22,331 nucleotides of DNA, taken from the NCBI GenBank assembly GCA_030620005.1, contig JAUXAJ010000046.1, forward strand, positions 1-22,331. Reading direction: 5' to 3'. The stretch comes from Promethearchaeota archaeon. Lineage in GTDB: Archaea > Asgardarchaeota > Lokiarchaeia > Sigynarchaeales > SOKP01. Position 1 is the first letter of the stretch, and every line of letters starts with the position of its first letter. The notes below the pieces were generated by a model. The model saw only the letters and a program-made list of their open reading frames with translations, was not told the origin of the DNA and did not search any database. A program made the translations under genes and the position numbers. This document shows, piece by piece, positions 1-9,338 of the stretch.

Positions 1-240
1 TTGTCGCACTCCCTTGTTTTAAAAACGTTCAAAATATATTTTAAATAATTCATTCTCTTTGGTCGGATAACCAACGACTTCAAAAAAAGGGAAATGAATT
101 CTACCGATGGAATAGCGGGAAGTTAAGCCTTTGGAGAAAGTGTAAGACTCGACACGATTCCCGAATCTTGTCGAGCTGTTTTCGGTGAATTAGGAATCCA
201 CTTGCTTTATTTAGCTAGTGGTAGTTCAATCCAAATGTAA
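1..240 (+). mobile_element. Right end of an IS200/IS605-type element with tnpB tail (remnant)
   Basis: Frame 1 reads through a peptide typical of TnpB C-terminal tails: NSTDGIAGS, then after a TAA at 124-126 AFGESVRLDT, and finally ELGIHLLYLASGSSIQM ending at TAA 238-240. The GIAGS...GES and final AGSS-like pattern, and the closing hairpin followed by TAGTTCAAT, are what IS605-family right ends look like (family knowledge). The same frame also has TAA at 46-48, so the C-terminal reading is broken or the protein ended earlier; the RuvC and zinc-finger parts would lie left of the window. No tnpA or left end is visible here. I call it the 3' end of an element, probably decayed, because only about 240 bases can be read. 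Confidence 0.7.
95..230 (+). ncRNA. Candidate TnpB guide RNA (omega RNA) 3' part with two hairpins
   Basis: Two hairpins are visible. At 148-175 CTCGACA pairs with TGTCGAG, then after a 1x1 mismatch GATT pairs with AATC around a CCCG loop. At 198-221 CCACT pairs with AGTGG and, after one mismatch, GCT with AGC around a T-rich loop. In IS605-type elements the 3' end of tnpB overlaps the omega RNA, and the bases just after the right end act as guide (known for the family). Here the guide would begin near 231. The hairpins are intact while the overlapping reading frame has stops. Expression and function are inference. Confidence 0.4.
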
Positions 241-262
241 AAAGGAGTAAAATTAATAAAAA

Positions 263-1057
<795 letters not shown>

Positions 1058-1301
1058 AAGACATGACTTAAAATATAAGTATGGAAAGTATGAAATGAAA
1101 AGTAAAATGATTTTAAAATTTTTTTTTAATTAAACTTATCGATTAAGAATTTATAATAAAAAAAAAGTATATTTTAAATTATTTAGACATTTCTTTAGAA
1201 TTTCTTGTTCTGAAGAAGGTAACCCAACTTATACTATTGAAAGAAATAAAAATGATGCTTCTTTTATTAATATTCCAGTAATTAAAAAATAGGATAAAAT
1301 C
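1058..1301. promoter_or_regulatory. Divergent intergenic region with promoter-like AT stretches and a possible coding scrap
   Basis: The region separates the hydrolase (-) and SDR (+) genes. A TATATTTTAAG-like stretch (minus strand, about 1068-1078) and TATAATAAA (about 1151-1159) are the best promoter candidates. GGAT at 1292-1295 is a weak ribosome-binding-site candidate for the SDR ATG. From 1158 to 1292 one plus-strand frame is open and ends SFINIPVIKK at a TAG, with charged, protein-like composition but no start codon; it may be a leftover of an older gene. I cannot identify it. Confidence 0.35.
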
Positions 1302-2126
1302 ATGAAGGTTTTTGAATTAAGAAATAAAATCGCGATTATCACTGGAGCAGTGGGGGGCATAGGTCAAGAAATTGTAAAATTATTTGATGAAAAAGAGATT
1401 TTACTCTGTCTTACCGATATTAATGAAAATAACCTAATTGAATTAGCAAAGGGGTTATCTCAGGAGCCTTTAATAATTCCCTGTGACATCACGAAAATTG
1501 AACAAGTAAAAGAGTTGATATCTAAGACCATAAAGAAATATGGAACGGTAGATTTTTTAGTAAATACCGTTGGGATTATAATTCCCGCCCTTTTTGAAGA
1601 CACAAATTATGAGGAAATAGAAAAACAAGTCAGTGTAAATTTAATGGGGACAATCTATTGCACCAAAGAAGTAATCCCGGTCATGAAAAAAGCAGGGAAG
1701 GGAAACATTATAACAATTTCTTCTCTTGCTGGTATCGTCCCCGAAACCTATAGTTCTATCTACACGGCAACTAAATTTGCGTTGCGAGGATTGAACTTTA
1801 CGCTAAATCTCGAGCTTAAAAAGCACAATATAATCGTGTCAACGATATTTCCCGATTCTGTAGACACGCCAATGCTTGAATTCGAAGCAAAACACGGAGG
1901 TTCTCCCTTAACCTTTTTAGATGACCCCGTAAGTCCGGAAGATGTAGCAAAATTAGTATTGAAAGCATTAATAAAAGGTAAGGCTGAATTCTACATCCCT
2001 CATTCTCAAGGACGACTCTCCAAATTTGTCATGTGTTTTCCAAAATTAGTTCAACGACTATGGCCTAAATTCGAGGAAAAAGGAGAAAAGAAAAAACAAG
2101 AGTATTTACAAAAGTTAGAGAATTAA
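1302..2126 (+). CDS. Short-chain dehydrogenase/reductase (SDR), classical type
   Basis: A 274-residue classical SDR. The NAD(P)-binding motif TGAVGGIG is at residues 14-21, CDIT with Asp61 contacts adenine, and NTVG at 88-91 replaces the usual NNAG. Catalytic Ser141 (ISSLAG), Tyr154 and Lys158 (YTATK) are all present. The C-terminal extension of about 35 residues is basic and lysine-rich (ending KKKQEYLQKLEN). The family catalyses NAD(P)-linked alcohol/ketone interconversion; substrate is unknown. It is cytoplasmic by sequence, with no neighbour on the same strand, so no pathway is indicated. Confidence 0.88.
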   Translation: MKVFELRNKIAIITGAVGGIGQEIVKLFDEKEILLCLTDINENNLIELAKGLSQEPLIIPCDITKIEQVKELISKTIKKYGTVDFLVNTVGIIIPALFEDTNYEEIEKQVSVNLMGTIYCTKEVIPVMKKAGKGNIITISSLAGIVPETYSSIYTATKFALRGLNFTLNLELKKHNIIVSTIFPDSVDTPMLEFEAKHGGSPLTFLDDPVSPEDVAKLVLKALIKGKAEFYIPHSQGRLSKFVMCFPKLVQRLWPKFEEKGEKKKQEYLQKLEN

Positions 2127-2225
2127 ATATGTTTTTTGCGATGATGTCAATTTAGCTGAGATTATCCAATTGAAGGAAATGACTTAAATTATTGCTAGAT
2201 CTCTCAAAAAGCAGTGTAAATTAAT

Positions 2226-3797
2226 TTATTCATCTTGAATGTACGGTTTTCCTGTAAATAAGCAATTTTCAGCCTTACTGAGTTCTCTTCCAAGATAATT
2301 CGTGTGTAAAAGGTTATCAGTCAAGTTCAATTCTATTATTTTCTTGTTTAAAGTTTCAGCATTAGTTCCAATTAATGTGGTAAGCACCTCATTATTGTTA
2401 GAAAAAAATAAAGCGTAAATTTTGCCAGAATAGTGATTTACATGGAATTTAAAATATCCTTTATCATCAGGAACATAGTTAGGATTTAATTCATCGACCA
2501 CAATTGCGTTGTTAACGTCAATTATTGGCACATCTTGGCTAGTTTTGCCCTTAGCTTTAAATACTTGGATGCCTTGATTAATCGGTGGTGTTTTTTTGTA
2601 TTTAGAAATATAATTTAATTTCACGCTTTCTTTTAACTCCCCAACGCCTCCCATTAATTTAGTGCTATGCTCAACAGTAAATAATACACCTATATCCAAT
2701 TCTATTGCTATACTTGCTAATAAACCATTTATTCCAACGGAATCAACATCCATTAGTTCCACGACATTAGATATGCCAAAAAATAAGGGTAGTTCCATTT
2801 CTTGATATTCCTTGCTAGCAACTTTCTTTTTATATAAAAAATAAGTCTCTAACGAATTACAAATACCCGGAGCGATGGGAGTTTCTAATAGGGGGTCGGC
2901 AATTAATTTTTTAAACCCTTGTTTTTTTAGCTCTTTCGTTAATTTAAATAAATTATTGACGCGTTCAAGGGGTTCCCTTGGGAAATAACCCTCTTTTAAA
3001 TTCGTTGGAAGGATTACGATTGGAACATCTTTTGGCAAGTTTGAAAAATCCTTATAATTTCCTAAATCCAAACTTAAGATGAGATCAATTCCTTCGTCAA
3101 CGGCAAATTTTATTTCGTCTGTTTCCATCGAATCGACGCTTATTAATATATCAAATTTATTTCTTAAAAGCTTAATAATTTCTTTTACTCTTTCGGGATT
3201 TGGTTTATTAGACACGCAACCAATGTCAATTATATCAGCTCCTGACTCAATGTAGTGTATTGCCTTTTTAATAATGTTTTTATCCGTTTTTTCCGTACAA
3301 TTTACTATTTCTGCGATAATGGGGGGGGGTAAATTTCGACTAATCATTATATCAGAAGATTTATCGTTAATGTAAAAAGTATGCGAACTAATGTTGTTCT
3401 TAGCGATCTCTAATTGTTCTTTAACTATTTTTTCGTATTCATTTGCTCCAGAAATTTTAAATAACCTATTAGCTGGAATAGAATTTGATAAATTTACATT
3501 ATCAATATTTTTCAAGATCATGGGAAGGTCTGAAGCAAATTCAGGACCTTTTTTGATGTTTAGGGAATACTCTTTTTCTAATTGAGAAGTATCCCATTGA
3601 ACGAAACCAGGGATTAAAACTAAATCGTATTCAGGTAAAGCGATGTTATCTAAAATGTTTCTTGTAATTTTTTCTGAAAGAAAAGCAGAAATTGATATGA
3701 ATGCTTTTTGAACCGTAATATCGTGGTTTTTAACTGATTTAATTGTTCTTTCTATTATAGAATAACTCTTTTGACCAGTGATGATAAGTATTTTAAT
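2226..3797 (-). CDS. Dihydropteroate-synthase-like protein (MJ0107/TIGR00284 type), ATT start proposed
   Basis: The frame is open from the stop at 2226 up to 3797. The first ATG is at 3521, but the frame upstream of it encodes 92 more protein-like residues (ILIITGQKSYSIIERTIKS onward) that match the beginning of the archaeal dihydropteroate-synthase-related family. No ATG, GTG or TTG lies in that stretch. The best start is ATT at 3795-3797, which overlaps the last base of the preceding DUF1464 gene and follows GTGAT by four bases; that gives 523 residues, the usual family size. The TIM-barrel part shows SGADIIDIGCVSNKP, ISVDSMETDEIKFA and LIADPLLETP. The family is linked to pterin (methanopterin-type) synthesis by homology only. 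It probably forms one transcript with DUF1464. Confidence 0.8.
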   Translation of the reverse strand: MKILIITGQKSYSIIERTIKSVKNHDITVQKAFISISAFLSEKITRNILDNIALPEYDLVLIPGFVQWDTSQLEKEYSLNIKKGPEFASDLPMILKNIDNVNLSNSIPANRLFKISGANEYEKIVKEQLEIAKNNISSHTFYINDKSSDIMISRNLPPPIIAEIVNCTEKTDKNIIKKAIHYIESGADIIDIGCVSNKPNPERVKEIIKLLRNKFDILISVDSMETDEIKFAVDEGIDLILSLDLGNYKDFSNLPKDVPIVILPTNLKEGYFPREPLERVNNLFKLTKELKKQGFKKLIADPLLETPIAPGICNSLETYFLYKKKVASKEYQEMELPLFFGISNVVELMDVDSVGINGLLASIAIELDIGVLFTVEHSTKLMGGVGELKESVKLNYISKYKKTPPINQGIQVFKAKGKTSQDVPIIDVNNAIVVDELNPNYVPDDKGYFKFHVNHYSGKIYALFFSNNNEVLTTLIGTNAETLNKKIIELNLTDNLLHTNYLGRELSKAENCLFTGKPYIQDE

Positions 3798-4884
3798 TTA
3801 AATCACTTAATATGCTATCTTTATCAAATGGAATGAAAATATCGTCCAAAATAGACCCTGTCGCGTCTTTTATTTTTAAATTTTTAACTATTGGCTCATA
3901 CTTACCTCCTAATAAACCCTCAGCTATGAACGCTGCTCCTTGAGCAGCTCGCTTCGCAATTTGAGAATAACCTTTCATCATTCTGACGGGAGCTACATCT
4001 CGTAAACCTTTAACCATTCGTTCTTTTAAATAAGGAGTTTCAGCACCCCTGCCCGCCAACATGATTTCTTTAATTTTATCCTTACTAGAAAATGAGGATG
4101 CTATTCCGAAAACAGCCTTTTTAACGCTTGATATATAGGCTTTTAAAGCCATCTTGGTTTGCTCGTCTTTTTGTGCCAACATGGTAATTTCCTTTAAACT
4201 TAGGTTGGAATAACCCGCAATTGACGCCACGCCACCTTTATATATGTTCCTTTTTTTAACATTTTTAATTAGATAAGCTAATTCACCATCTAAACTGCCA
4301 CAAGCTCGAAATCCCATGATATTTGACCCTCCAATACCGTCAATTACCTGTCCATTTTCAATTGCTAATACCGCAGTAAAACCATGACCAATCTCAACCA
4401 TGATAAAATTCGAATCTTCGGGCTTCAGATTTAATCGTTCCGTTTGATCTCTTATTCCAACTACTGCCGTACATAACTTATCAGCAGTTCCCATATCTAT
4501 TTTATTGACTTTTCGATATCTGGGCACTGTTGGAAGGTGTTTAACGCCAGGTACAATAACGCCAGAAATATTTTCTTTTTTGATTAACTTTAAAATTTCA
4601 CCAAGACCAACTAATTTGTCTTTTTCTTTTTGCTCAAACTTTAATAAAATGAAAAAAATATCTTTTTCCGTTAAATCCTTGACTTTTTTCAATGGCAATC
4701 CAAATCCACTTGGTGCAACCATCAAGTCAACATTTTCAATAGATTTAATAACAGTAATAGCCTTTTGAGGTTCTTTTATCAAATCCTTTGAGGGTATTGA
4801 CGTATCTAAAATGATTTTATTATCTTCTAATCCAAAGAAATCCCAACTCTTTGACCCAGGGTCTATACCGATAACTCTAAACAA
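3793..4884 (-). CDS. DUF1464 family protein (ASKHA-fold, predicted butyrate-kinase-like)
   Basis: This 363-residue protein starts at TTG (4882-4884) because the conserved FRVIGIDPGSKSWDF begins right there and no ATG is available. It has the two phosphate-binding signatures of the acetate/sugar-kinase/Hsp70/actin fold: IGIDPGSKS near residues 5-13 and VEIGHGFTAVLAIENG near 163-178, followed by GIGGS at 183-187. Archaeal DUF1464 (COG2441) is annotated as predicted butyrate kinase, without a proven activity that I know of. Its stop overlaps the proposed ATT start of the dihydropteroate-synthase-like gene, so the two should be translationally coupled. Confidence 0.82.
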   Translation of the reverse strand: MFRVIGIDPGSKSWDFFGLEDNKIILDTSIPSKDLIKEPQKAITVIKSIENVDLMVAPSGFGLPLKKVKDLTEKDIFFILLKFEQKEKDKLVGLGEILKLIKKENISGVIVPGVKHLPTVPRYRKVNKIDMGTADKLCTAVVGIRDQTERLNLKPEDSNFIMVEIGHGFTAVLAIENGQVIDGIGGSNIMGFRACGSLDGELAYLIKNVKKRNIYKGGVASIAGYSNLSLKEITMLAQKDEQTKMALKAYISSVKKAVFGIASSFSSKDKIKEIMLAGRGAETPYLKERMVKGLRDVAPVRMMKGYSQIAKRAAQGAAFIAEGLLGGKYEPIVKNLKIKDATGSILDDIFIPFDKDSILSDLN

Positions 4885-5000
4885 GAAATATCAAATCAAG
4901 ATTGTTTTTAATATTTAAGAAAGTTTAACAATTCTTATTATTTTTATTTGTTTTTACTAAATGTTTTTGAAATGGATACTTTTAATTTTTAAGTCAAAAG

Positions 5001-5008
5001 TATAAATA
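5001..5008 (+). promoter_or_regulatory. TATA box (TATAAATA) ahead of the rubrerythrin gene
   Basis: TATAAATA with upstream purine-rich AAAAG (possible BRE). Transcription would begin near 5030, leaving a leader of roughly 75 bases that contains the AGGTGG motif at 5096-5101. Confidence 0.55.
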
Positions 5009-5107
5009 AAGTCTAATTTTATAAAAAATTAAAACTACTATTTATGAATATCCATAAATGTAAAATTAATAAAAGAAAAAAATTAATGGTTAGAAAGGTG
5101 GAAAAAG

Positions 5108-5638
5108 ATTAAAGTAAACGTTTATGTATGCAAAATATGTGGAGAAGCTTATATAGGAGAGGGAGCTCCAAACCGATGTCCGTTTTGTGGAGCCTTCAAT
5201 AAATATTTTGTCGAAGCAAAAGATTACGATGATACTGGTGCGTTTGACGTTGAATTAAACGAAAAAGATAAAGCCAACGCGGAATACGCTCTAGAAGTAG
5301 AGGTTTCAAATACCATTTTTTACAAGTGCTCAAGCAAAAAAACCCCAGAAATAGAAGGGCAAAAATTATTTAAAATTCTCGCCAAAGTTGAAGGCGAACA
5401 CGCTTCCGTTTGGAAAAAAATCCTTAAATTAGATAAGGTTGACTATCCAAAATACGATAAATGCGCTCCAGAGTACAAACCAAATCTCGAAGAATCCCAT
5501 AGCCGAGAGGAACGGGCGATTAAATTCTACGGTCAAACAGCCGCAGAAGCAACAAACCCTCGTATAAAAGAAATTTTCAGCGCTTTCGTTGAAGTCGAGA
5601 CGGATCACCTGTATTTATCAGAAGAAAGACTGAAATAG
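5108..5638 (+). CDS. Reverse rubrerythrin (rubredoxin-like N-terminus plus ferritin-like di-iron domain)
   Basis: An intact frame runs from 5108 to TAG 5636-5638 (176 residues). Residues 8-27 form a rubredoxin-type metal site, CKIC and CPFC. The rest is a ferritin-like four-helix domain with a full di-iron ligand set: Glu in EVEVSN, ExxH in EGEH, Glu in EERAIKFY and ExxH in ETDH. Rubredoxin at the N-terminus defines reverse rubrerythrins, which reduce peroxide in anaerobes. The whole frame contains no ATG, GTG or TTG near its start; ATT at 5108 sits six bases after AGGTGG. Alternatively one surplus A in the A5 run 5102-5106 hides a normal start, since deleting one A would fuse ATG 5086 or GTG 5098 to this frame. 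Confidence 0.83.
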   Translation: MKVNVYVCKICGEAYIGEGAPNRCPFCGAFNKYFVEAKDYDDTGAFDVELNEKDKANAEYALEVEVSNTIFYKCSSKKTPEIEGQKLFKILAKVEGEHASVWKKILKLDKVDYPKYDKCAPEYKPNLEESHSREERAIKFYGQTAAEATNPRIKEIFSAFVEVETDHLYLSEERLK

Positions 5639-5802
5639 GCGCACCAGTTATTATTAATTTCTCTTTATTTTCTATATTTTTTTTAATAACTATAAAAGTT
5701 CATTAGGTTTTTCGAGTTTTATAAAACTTATGTTAAGGAAACCCACTGGTTGCTTGCAAATGTTTCAGACTTGAATGATTTGAGCGATGGGTAGTTGACA
5801 CT

Positions 5803-6204
5803 CTACTCTTTCGTTGTAGGAAGGCGTTCTCGATAACTAGTAAATTGATTTGACAATATTCGATGTCTACAATCGTTCCATTTTTTTCTAAAATAATAAA
5901 AATACTCCGAGATTTCTAGGGGATCGCCAAAAATGACTTTATAGTTCTCGATTATTGAGATTTGAACATAAATTGGATACAATTCAAACACTCGTACGTC
6001 AAATTTTTGAGGAAATCTTCCTAATAATTCTTTTTGTAAGTTCATATTATCTCTCTTGTCTTTTTTCCTTGATAGAATGGCGATATCAATATCAGACTTA
6101 GGACGCATCCCTCCATCCACAGAAGATCCGAATAAAACTACTTCATATTCTTCTTTTAAAGGATTTAACAATTCTCTTAAATTATTCATCGATAGTAAAA
6201 TCAT
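5803..6204 (-). CDS. mntA: MntA-like minimal nucleotidyltransferase antitoxin
   Basis: A 133-residue MNT-fold protein with the GSx10DxD signature: GSS then DID (Gly26 to Asp40 counting from this start). MntA antitoxins of the HepT-MntA (type VII) systems transfer AMP to a tyrosine of the HEPN toxin. The start at 6204 is preferred because GGAGG lies nine bases upstream inside the hepT gene; it overlaps hepT by 23 bases. A second ATG at 6187-6189 is possible. The gene follows hepT in the same transcript. The C-terminal EISEYFYYFRKKW resembles the tail of the decayed copy near 10.5 kb. Confidence 0.82.
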   Translation of the reverse strand: MILLSMNNLRELLNPLKEEYEVVLFGSSVDGGMRPKSDIDIAILSRKKDKRDNMNLQKELLGRFPQKFDVRVFELYPIYVQISIIENYKVIFGDPLEISEYFYYFRKKWNDCRHRILSNQFTSYRERLPTTKE

Positions 6205-6595
6205 TTAATACTTCCTCCACAACATCTAACCATTTAAATAGAAGAACTTTAGTTTCCTCAACAGAAACTAACATGATCTGATCGTCAACACCATTATTTC
6301 TATGAACTAAAAAGTTTCTTAAGCCATTTGCTTTCTTCAATTGCTTTCCTAATTCTGACTCCAAAATTCTCTTATTTATTAGCTCAGAAATGTTTGCTGA
6401 ATCATCTTTTACTTGCATGCCTAAATCTTTTGTAAGCATGGCAACCAAATCAATCGCGGATTCGATTGATGTTTGAATTGAATAAAATATGCCTCGTTTT
6501 TCAAGTTCATTAGCCGGTTCTACTGGGAGATCCTTAATATTGTCAATAATGTAATTTATTTTGTCGTTGTATCGCTTAAGCCTAATTTCCTTCAT
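6182..6595 (-). CDS. hepT: HepT-like HEPN toxin (DUF86), Tyr of RX4HXY replaced
   Basis: A 137-residue, mostly helical HEPN protein of the DUF86/HepT group. The RNase motif reads R93-NFLV-H98-R-N100, so RX4H is intact but the Tyr of RX4HXY is Asn. In studied HepT-MntA pairs that Tyr is the residue the MntA antitoxin AMPylates (family knowledge), so either another residue is modified here or neutralisation works differently. The gene is first in the pair, with mntA overlapping its end. The nearest promoter-like sequence is TTATATAAA about 10 to 20 bases ahead of the ATG, which is too close to be convincing. Confidence 0.82.
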   Translation of the reverse strand: MKEIRLKRYNDKINYIIDNIKDLPVEPANELEKRGIFYSIQTSIESAIDLVAMLTKDLGMQVKDDSANISELINKRILESELGKQLKKANGLRNFLVHRNNGVDDQIMLVSVEETKVLLFKWLDVVEEVLNDFTIDE

Positions 6596-6725
6596 TATTA
6601 TATTTTATATAAACTACCAGTCTTATTAATTTTCAGTTAAAATGTTCTTTTTTATATTCTAAAATAATGCTTTTTATAAAACAAAAGATTTTTAAAAGGA
6701 ACTATTATACAAACTAAAAAAAATC

Positions 6726-6733
6726 TATAAATA
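6726..6733 (+). promoter_or_regulatory. TATA box (TATAAATA) ahead of the glycyl radical enzyme gene
   Basis: TATAAATA preceded by an A-rich stretch. A start site about 25 bases downstream would leave a leader of about 45 bases before the ATG at 6800. Confidence 0.55.
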
Positions 6734-6799
6734 CTCAAAACCATAATAAGATCTTAATTAATTATTATAATAATAAAATTCTTAAGAGATATCAAAACT

Positions 6800-9337
6800 A
6801 TGAGTAAATCCGAGGAAAATACAGAATCTCAAAAAGGGGGACCCAAATTTCCCATCGCTAAACCCCATGATCTCTCTCCTCGATCCAAGTGGCTCAGAGA
6901 TTATTATTTCAAGGGTGCGGAAAGAGAATGGAACAATGAATTCATGTCTTTCACAACAGGTACGGATTGGGACATCATATGGAACGAAGGCGATTATTAC
7001 ATTGCTCCTGAAGTCCATTTTTATATCCAGGCTCTAGGAAAAGGTGGCAAAGGCGTTTTTGCATCTTCATTTCGTTCAATGACTAGAAAGATAATATTAC
7101 CAGAAAGTTTTTGGGATTTATCTTTACCAGAGCGAAGAATAGTATTCTTTGAAGATGTAATGTTGAATTACATACCTCAGGAGATAGTCGGACCTAGTTT
7201 ATTGACCGGATCGCGATTTAACACTCAACTAAGTAAATGTTTTAATAAAAAAGAAGCAAAAGAATTCTGGAAAAAAAATATAAAAAATAGAAACGCCTTC
7301 TTTAAATTTCACAAATCCGGTTTTGGGAATGTAGGAGCTACATCAGGACACATAATTGCCGACTACGAGACAGTAATAAAAAAAGGCTTCAAGTATTTGA
7401 ACGAAAAGGCAAAAAAATGCTACGATCAACTAGGCAAGAAAGAAAAAGAGGGGCCAAAAGGACAAGAATTACGAGCAATAATATGTTCTACTGAGATCCC
7501 AAAAAAATTAGCTAAAATGTACGCCGACGAATGTAGAAGATTAAAGAATGAAGCTCCTAATCCAGAGAGAGGTGAAGAGCTCGAGCAAATGGCAAGAAAC
7601 ATGGAGCGCATCCCTTGGGAACCCGCAGAAACTTTTTGGCAAGGAGTCCAAGCGATTTGGTTTGCACACATGTTGATAATGGCTGAAGAATCTTATCCTG
7701 GACCAGGAACTTCTTTTGGTAGAACAGACCAACATTTATGGGAGCTTTACAAAAAGGATGTGATCGACGAGAAAAACATAACAAAAGAGTTCGCTAAAGA
7801 CATTCTGGGAAGCTTCTGGTTCCACTGTAATACCGTTTATGACGCAATGATTAAAGTAGGAAAGCAAGGAATAACTTCCTCGTTTGGTCAATTAATGACA
7901 TTATCTGGTTGTGGACCAAATGGAGAGGATCTCACAAATGAACTTGCTTATACAATCCTGGAAATCATAGATGAATGGAGCCCAATTCTAGAGCCTAAGC
8001 CCAATATTCGCCTTCATCGCAATTCTCCTGACAAACTGCTCAATAAGATAATAAAAATGATCTCCCGATCTCAAGGTGCTCCCTTCCTTCTAAATTTTGA
8101 TGAACGATCTATTGCTGGAATGGTTAAAGAGGGAATACCCAAAAAAGATGCGTGGGATTACGCATGTGTTGGATGTTTGGAAAATACGATGCAGGGTAAC
8201 GATCGCTCAGGAAACATTTTTGAGATATACTCAATTGTCTGAGCAGTGAATTGTAATCCAAATTTAGCTAAAAGCATCGAACTGACGCTTTGGAACGGTA
8301 AGAATATGCCAGGAAATAATCCTACTTCTAAAAAAGGAGAACAATTCGGACCTAAAAGTGGAGAGCCAGAACATTTCAAAACTTGGGATGAATTTTGGAA
8401 CGCCTGGAGCGAACAAGTAAGATTCATCATAAAATATACCGTTGATGTTAACGATATGACTGAAGATCTTCGCGGAACATACATGCCCACACCCTACTTA
8501 TCTACAATCGTTCGGGGATGCATGGAAAAAGGTTTGGATGTTAGGAATGGTGGACCTGAAATTCGATTCGTAACAATAGAAGGCGTGGGTTTTGCAACTA
8601 CCGTAGATTCCTTATTAGCTATAAAGAAGTTTGTATACGATGACAAGAAATACACGATTGCTCAAATTAAAAATGCGTTAATAGAAGATTTTAGTGGCAA
8701 GGAAAATACAATAATGCAAACTTTCTTGAAGAATAAAGCTCCAAAATTTGGAAATGATGATGACGATCCCGATGAAATGTCAAGGAAAGTAATGCAACTT
8801 TGGTCAGACGAATGCTGGAAGTATAAAACGCCTACTAATTTTCAATACCGTGGAGGCATGTTATCTTGGAACTATTGGGCTGGCGCAGACGCAAGTTTTA
8901 CGATAGCAACTCCAAACGGTCGAAATAAAGGCACATTTTTATCTAACGCGATTTGTCCTACGAACGGAGCAGACACAAAAGGACCGACAGCAGTTACTAA
9001 TTCAGTTGGTAAAGCTTTAGGCGGTAAAACTCCTGATGGCGAATACATTAACTACTTGCCAAACGGGGCAAGCCACACGATCACATTTAATCCAAGCATT
9101 CTCAGAGATCCAGAACATATGGAGAAATTTAAATCGTATATGCGAGGTTACGTTGAAAACGGAGGGACGGCTCTTCAAGTAAACATGCTTGACACAGAAA
9201 TGCTTAAAGACGCGCAAAAACACCCTGACAATTACAAAAACCTTTTAGTTCGAGTGACGGGATATAACGCCTATTTTCACGCTATAGGCAAGGAACTGCA
9301 AGACGAGATAATCGCAAGAGAATCTCATAAAATATAA
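6800..9337 (+). CDS. Glycyl radical enzyme (pyruvate formate-lyase/dehydratase-like) with in-frame TGA at codon 481
   Basis: One frame of 845 codons from ATG 6800 to TAA 9337 (844 amino-acid codons plus the final stop, counting the in-frame TGA at 8240-8242 as a residue). Codons 1-480 carry the large barrel half, including VGCLEN with the thiyl-radical Cys459. Codons 483-844 carry the C-terminal half with RVTGYNAYF, where Gly821 is the radical site. Length and both motifs fit full PFL/PflD-type enzymes; the exact clade and substrate (formate-lyase, diol or amino-alcohol lyase, decarboxylase) are not clear. Sequence on both sides of the TGA looks undamaged. A GTG at 8246 could restart translation and give two chains. 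Readthrough, selenocysteine, nonsense mutation and assembly error remain open. An activase is encoded at 19448. Confidence 0.85.
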
Positions 9338-9338
9338 A

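Noticed and set aside
3321..3329. Run of nine G inside the dihydropteroate-synthase-like gene as a frameshift
   Set aside because: The frame continues with sensible family sequence on both sides (RNLPPPIIAEI), so no shift is needed.
3521..3523. ATG 3521 as the true start of the dihydropteroate-synthase-like gene
   Set aside because: It would drop 92 conserved-looking residues that run in the same frame right up to the upstream gene.
4505..4768. Plus-strand open frame inside DUF1464
   Set aside because: Opposite-strand shadow of a well-supported gene, without motifs.
8240..8242. Annotating the TGA as selenocysteine
   Set aside because: No canonical SECIS was found, no selenoprotein gene is in the window, and Trp-to-stop mutation or error is as likely. 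Kept only as a finding to test.
8158..8490. Minus-strand open frame across the glycyl radical enzyme's TGA
   Set aside because: It lies opposite a clear enzyme on the plus strand, has no recognisable motif, and is explained by coding bias of the plus strand.
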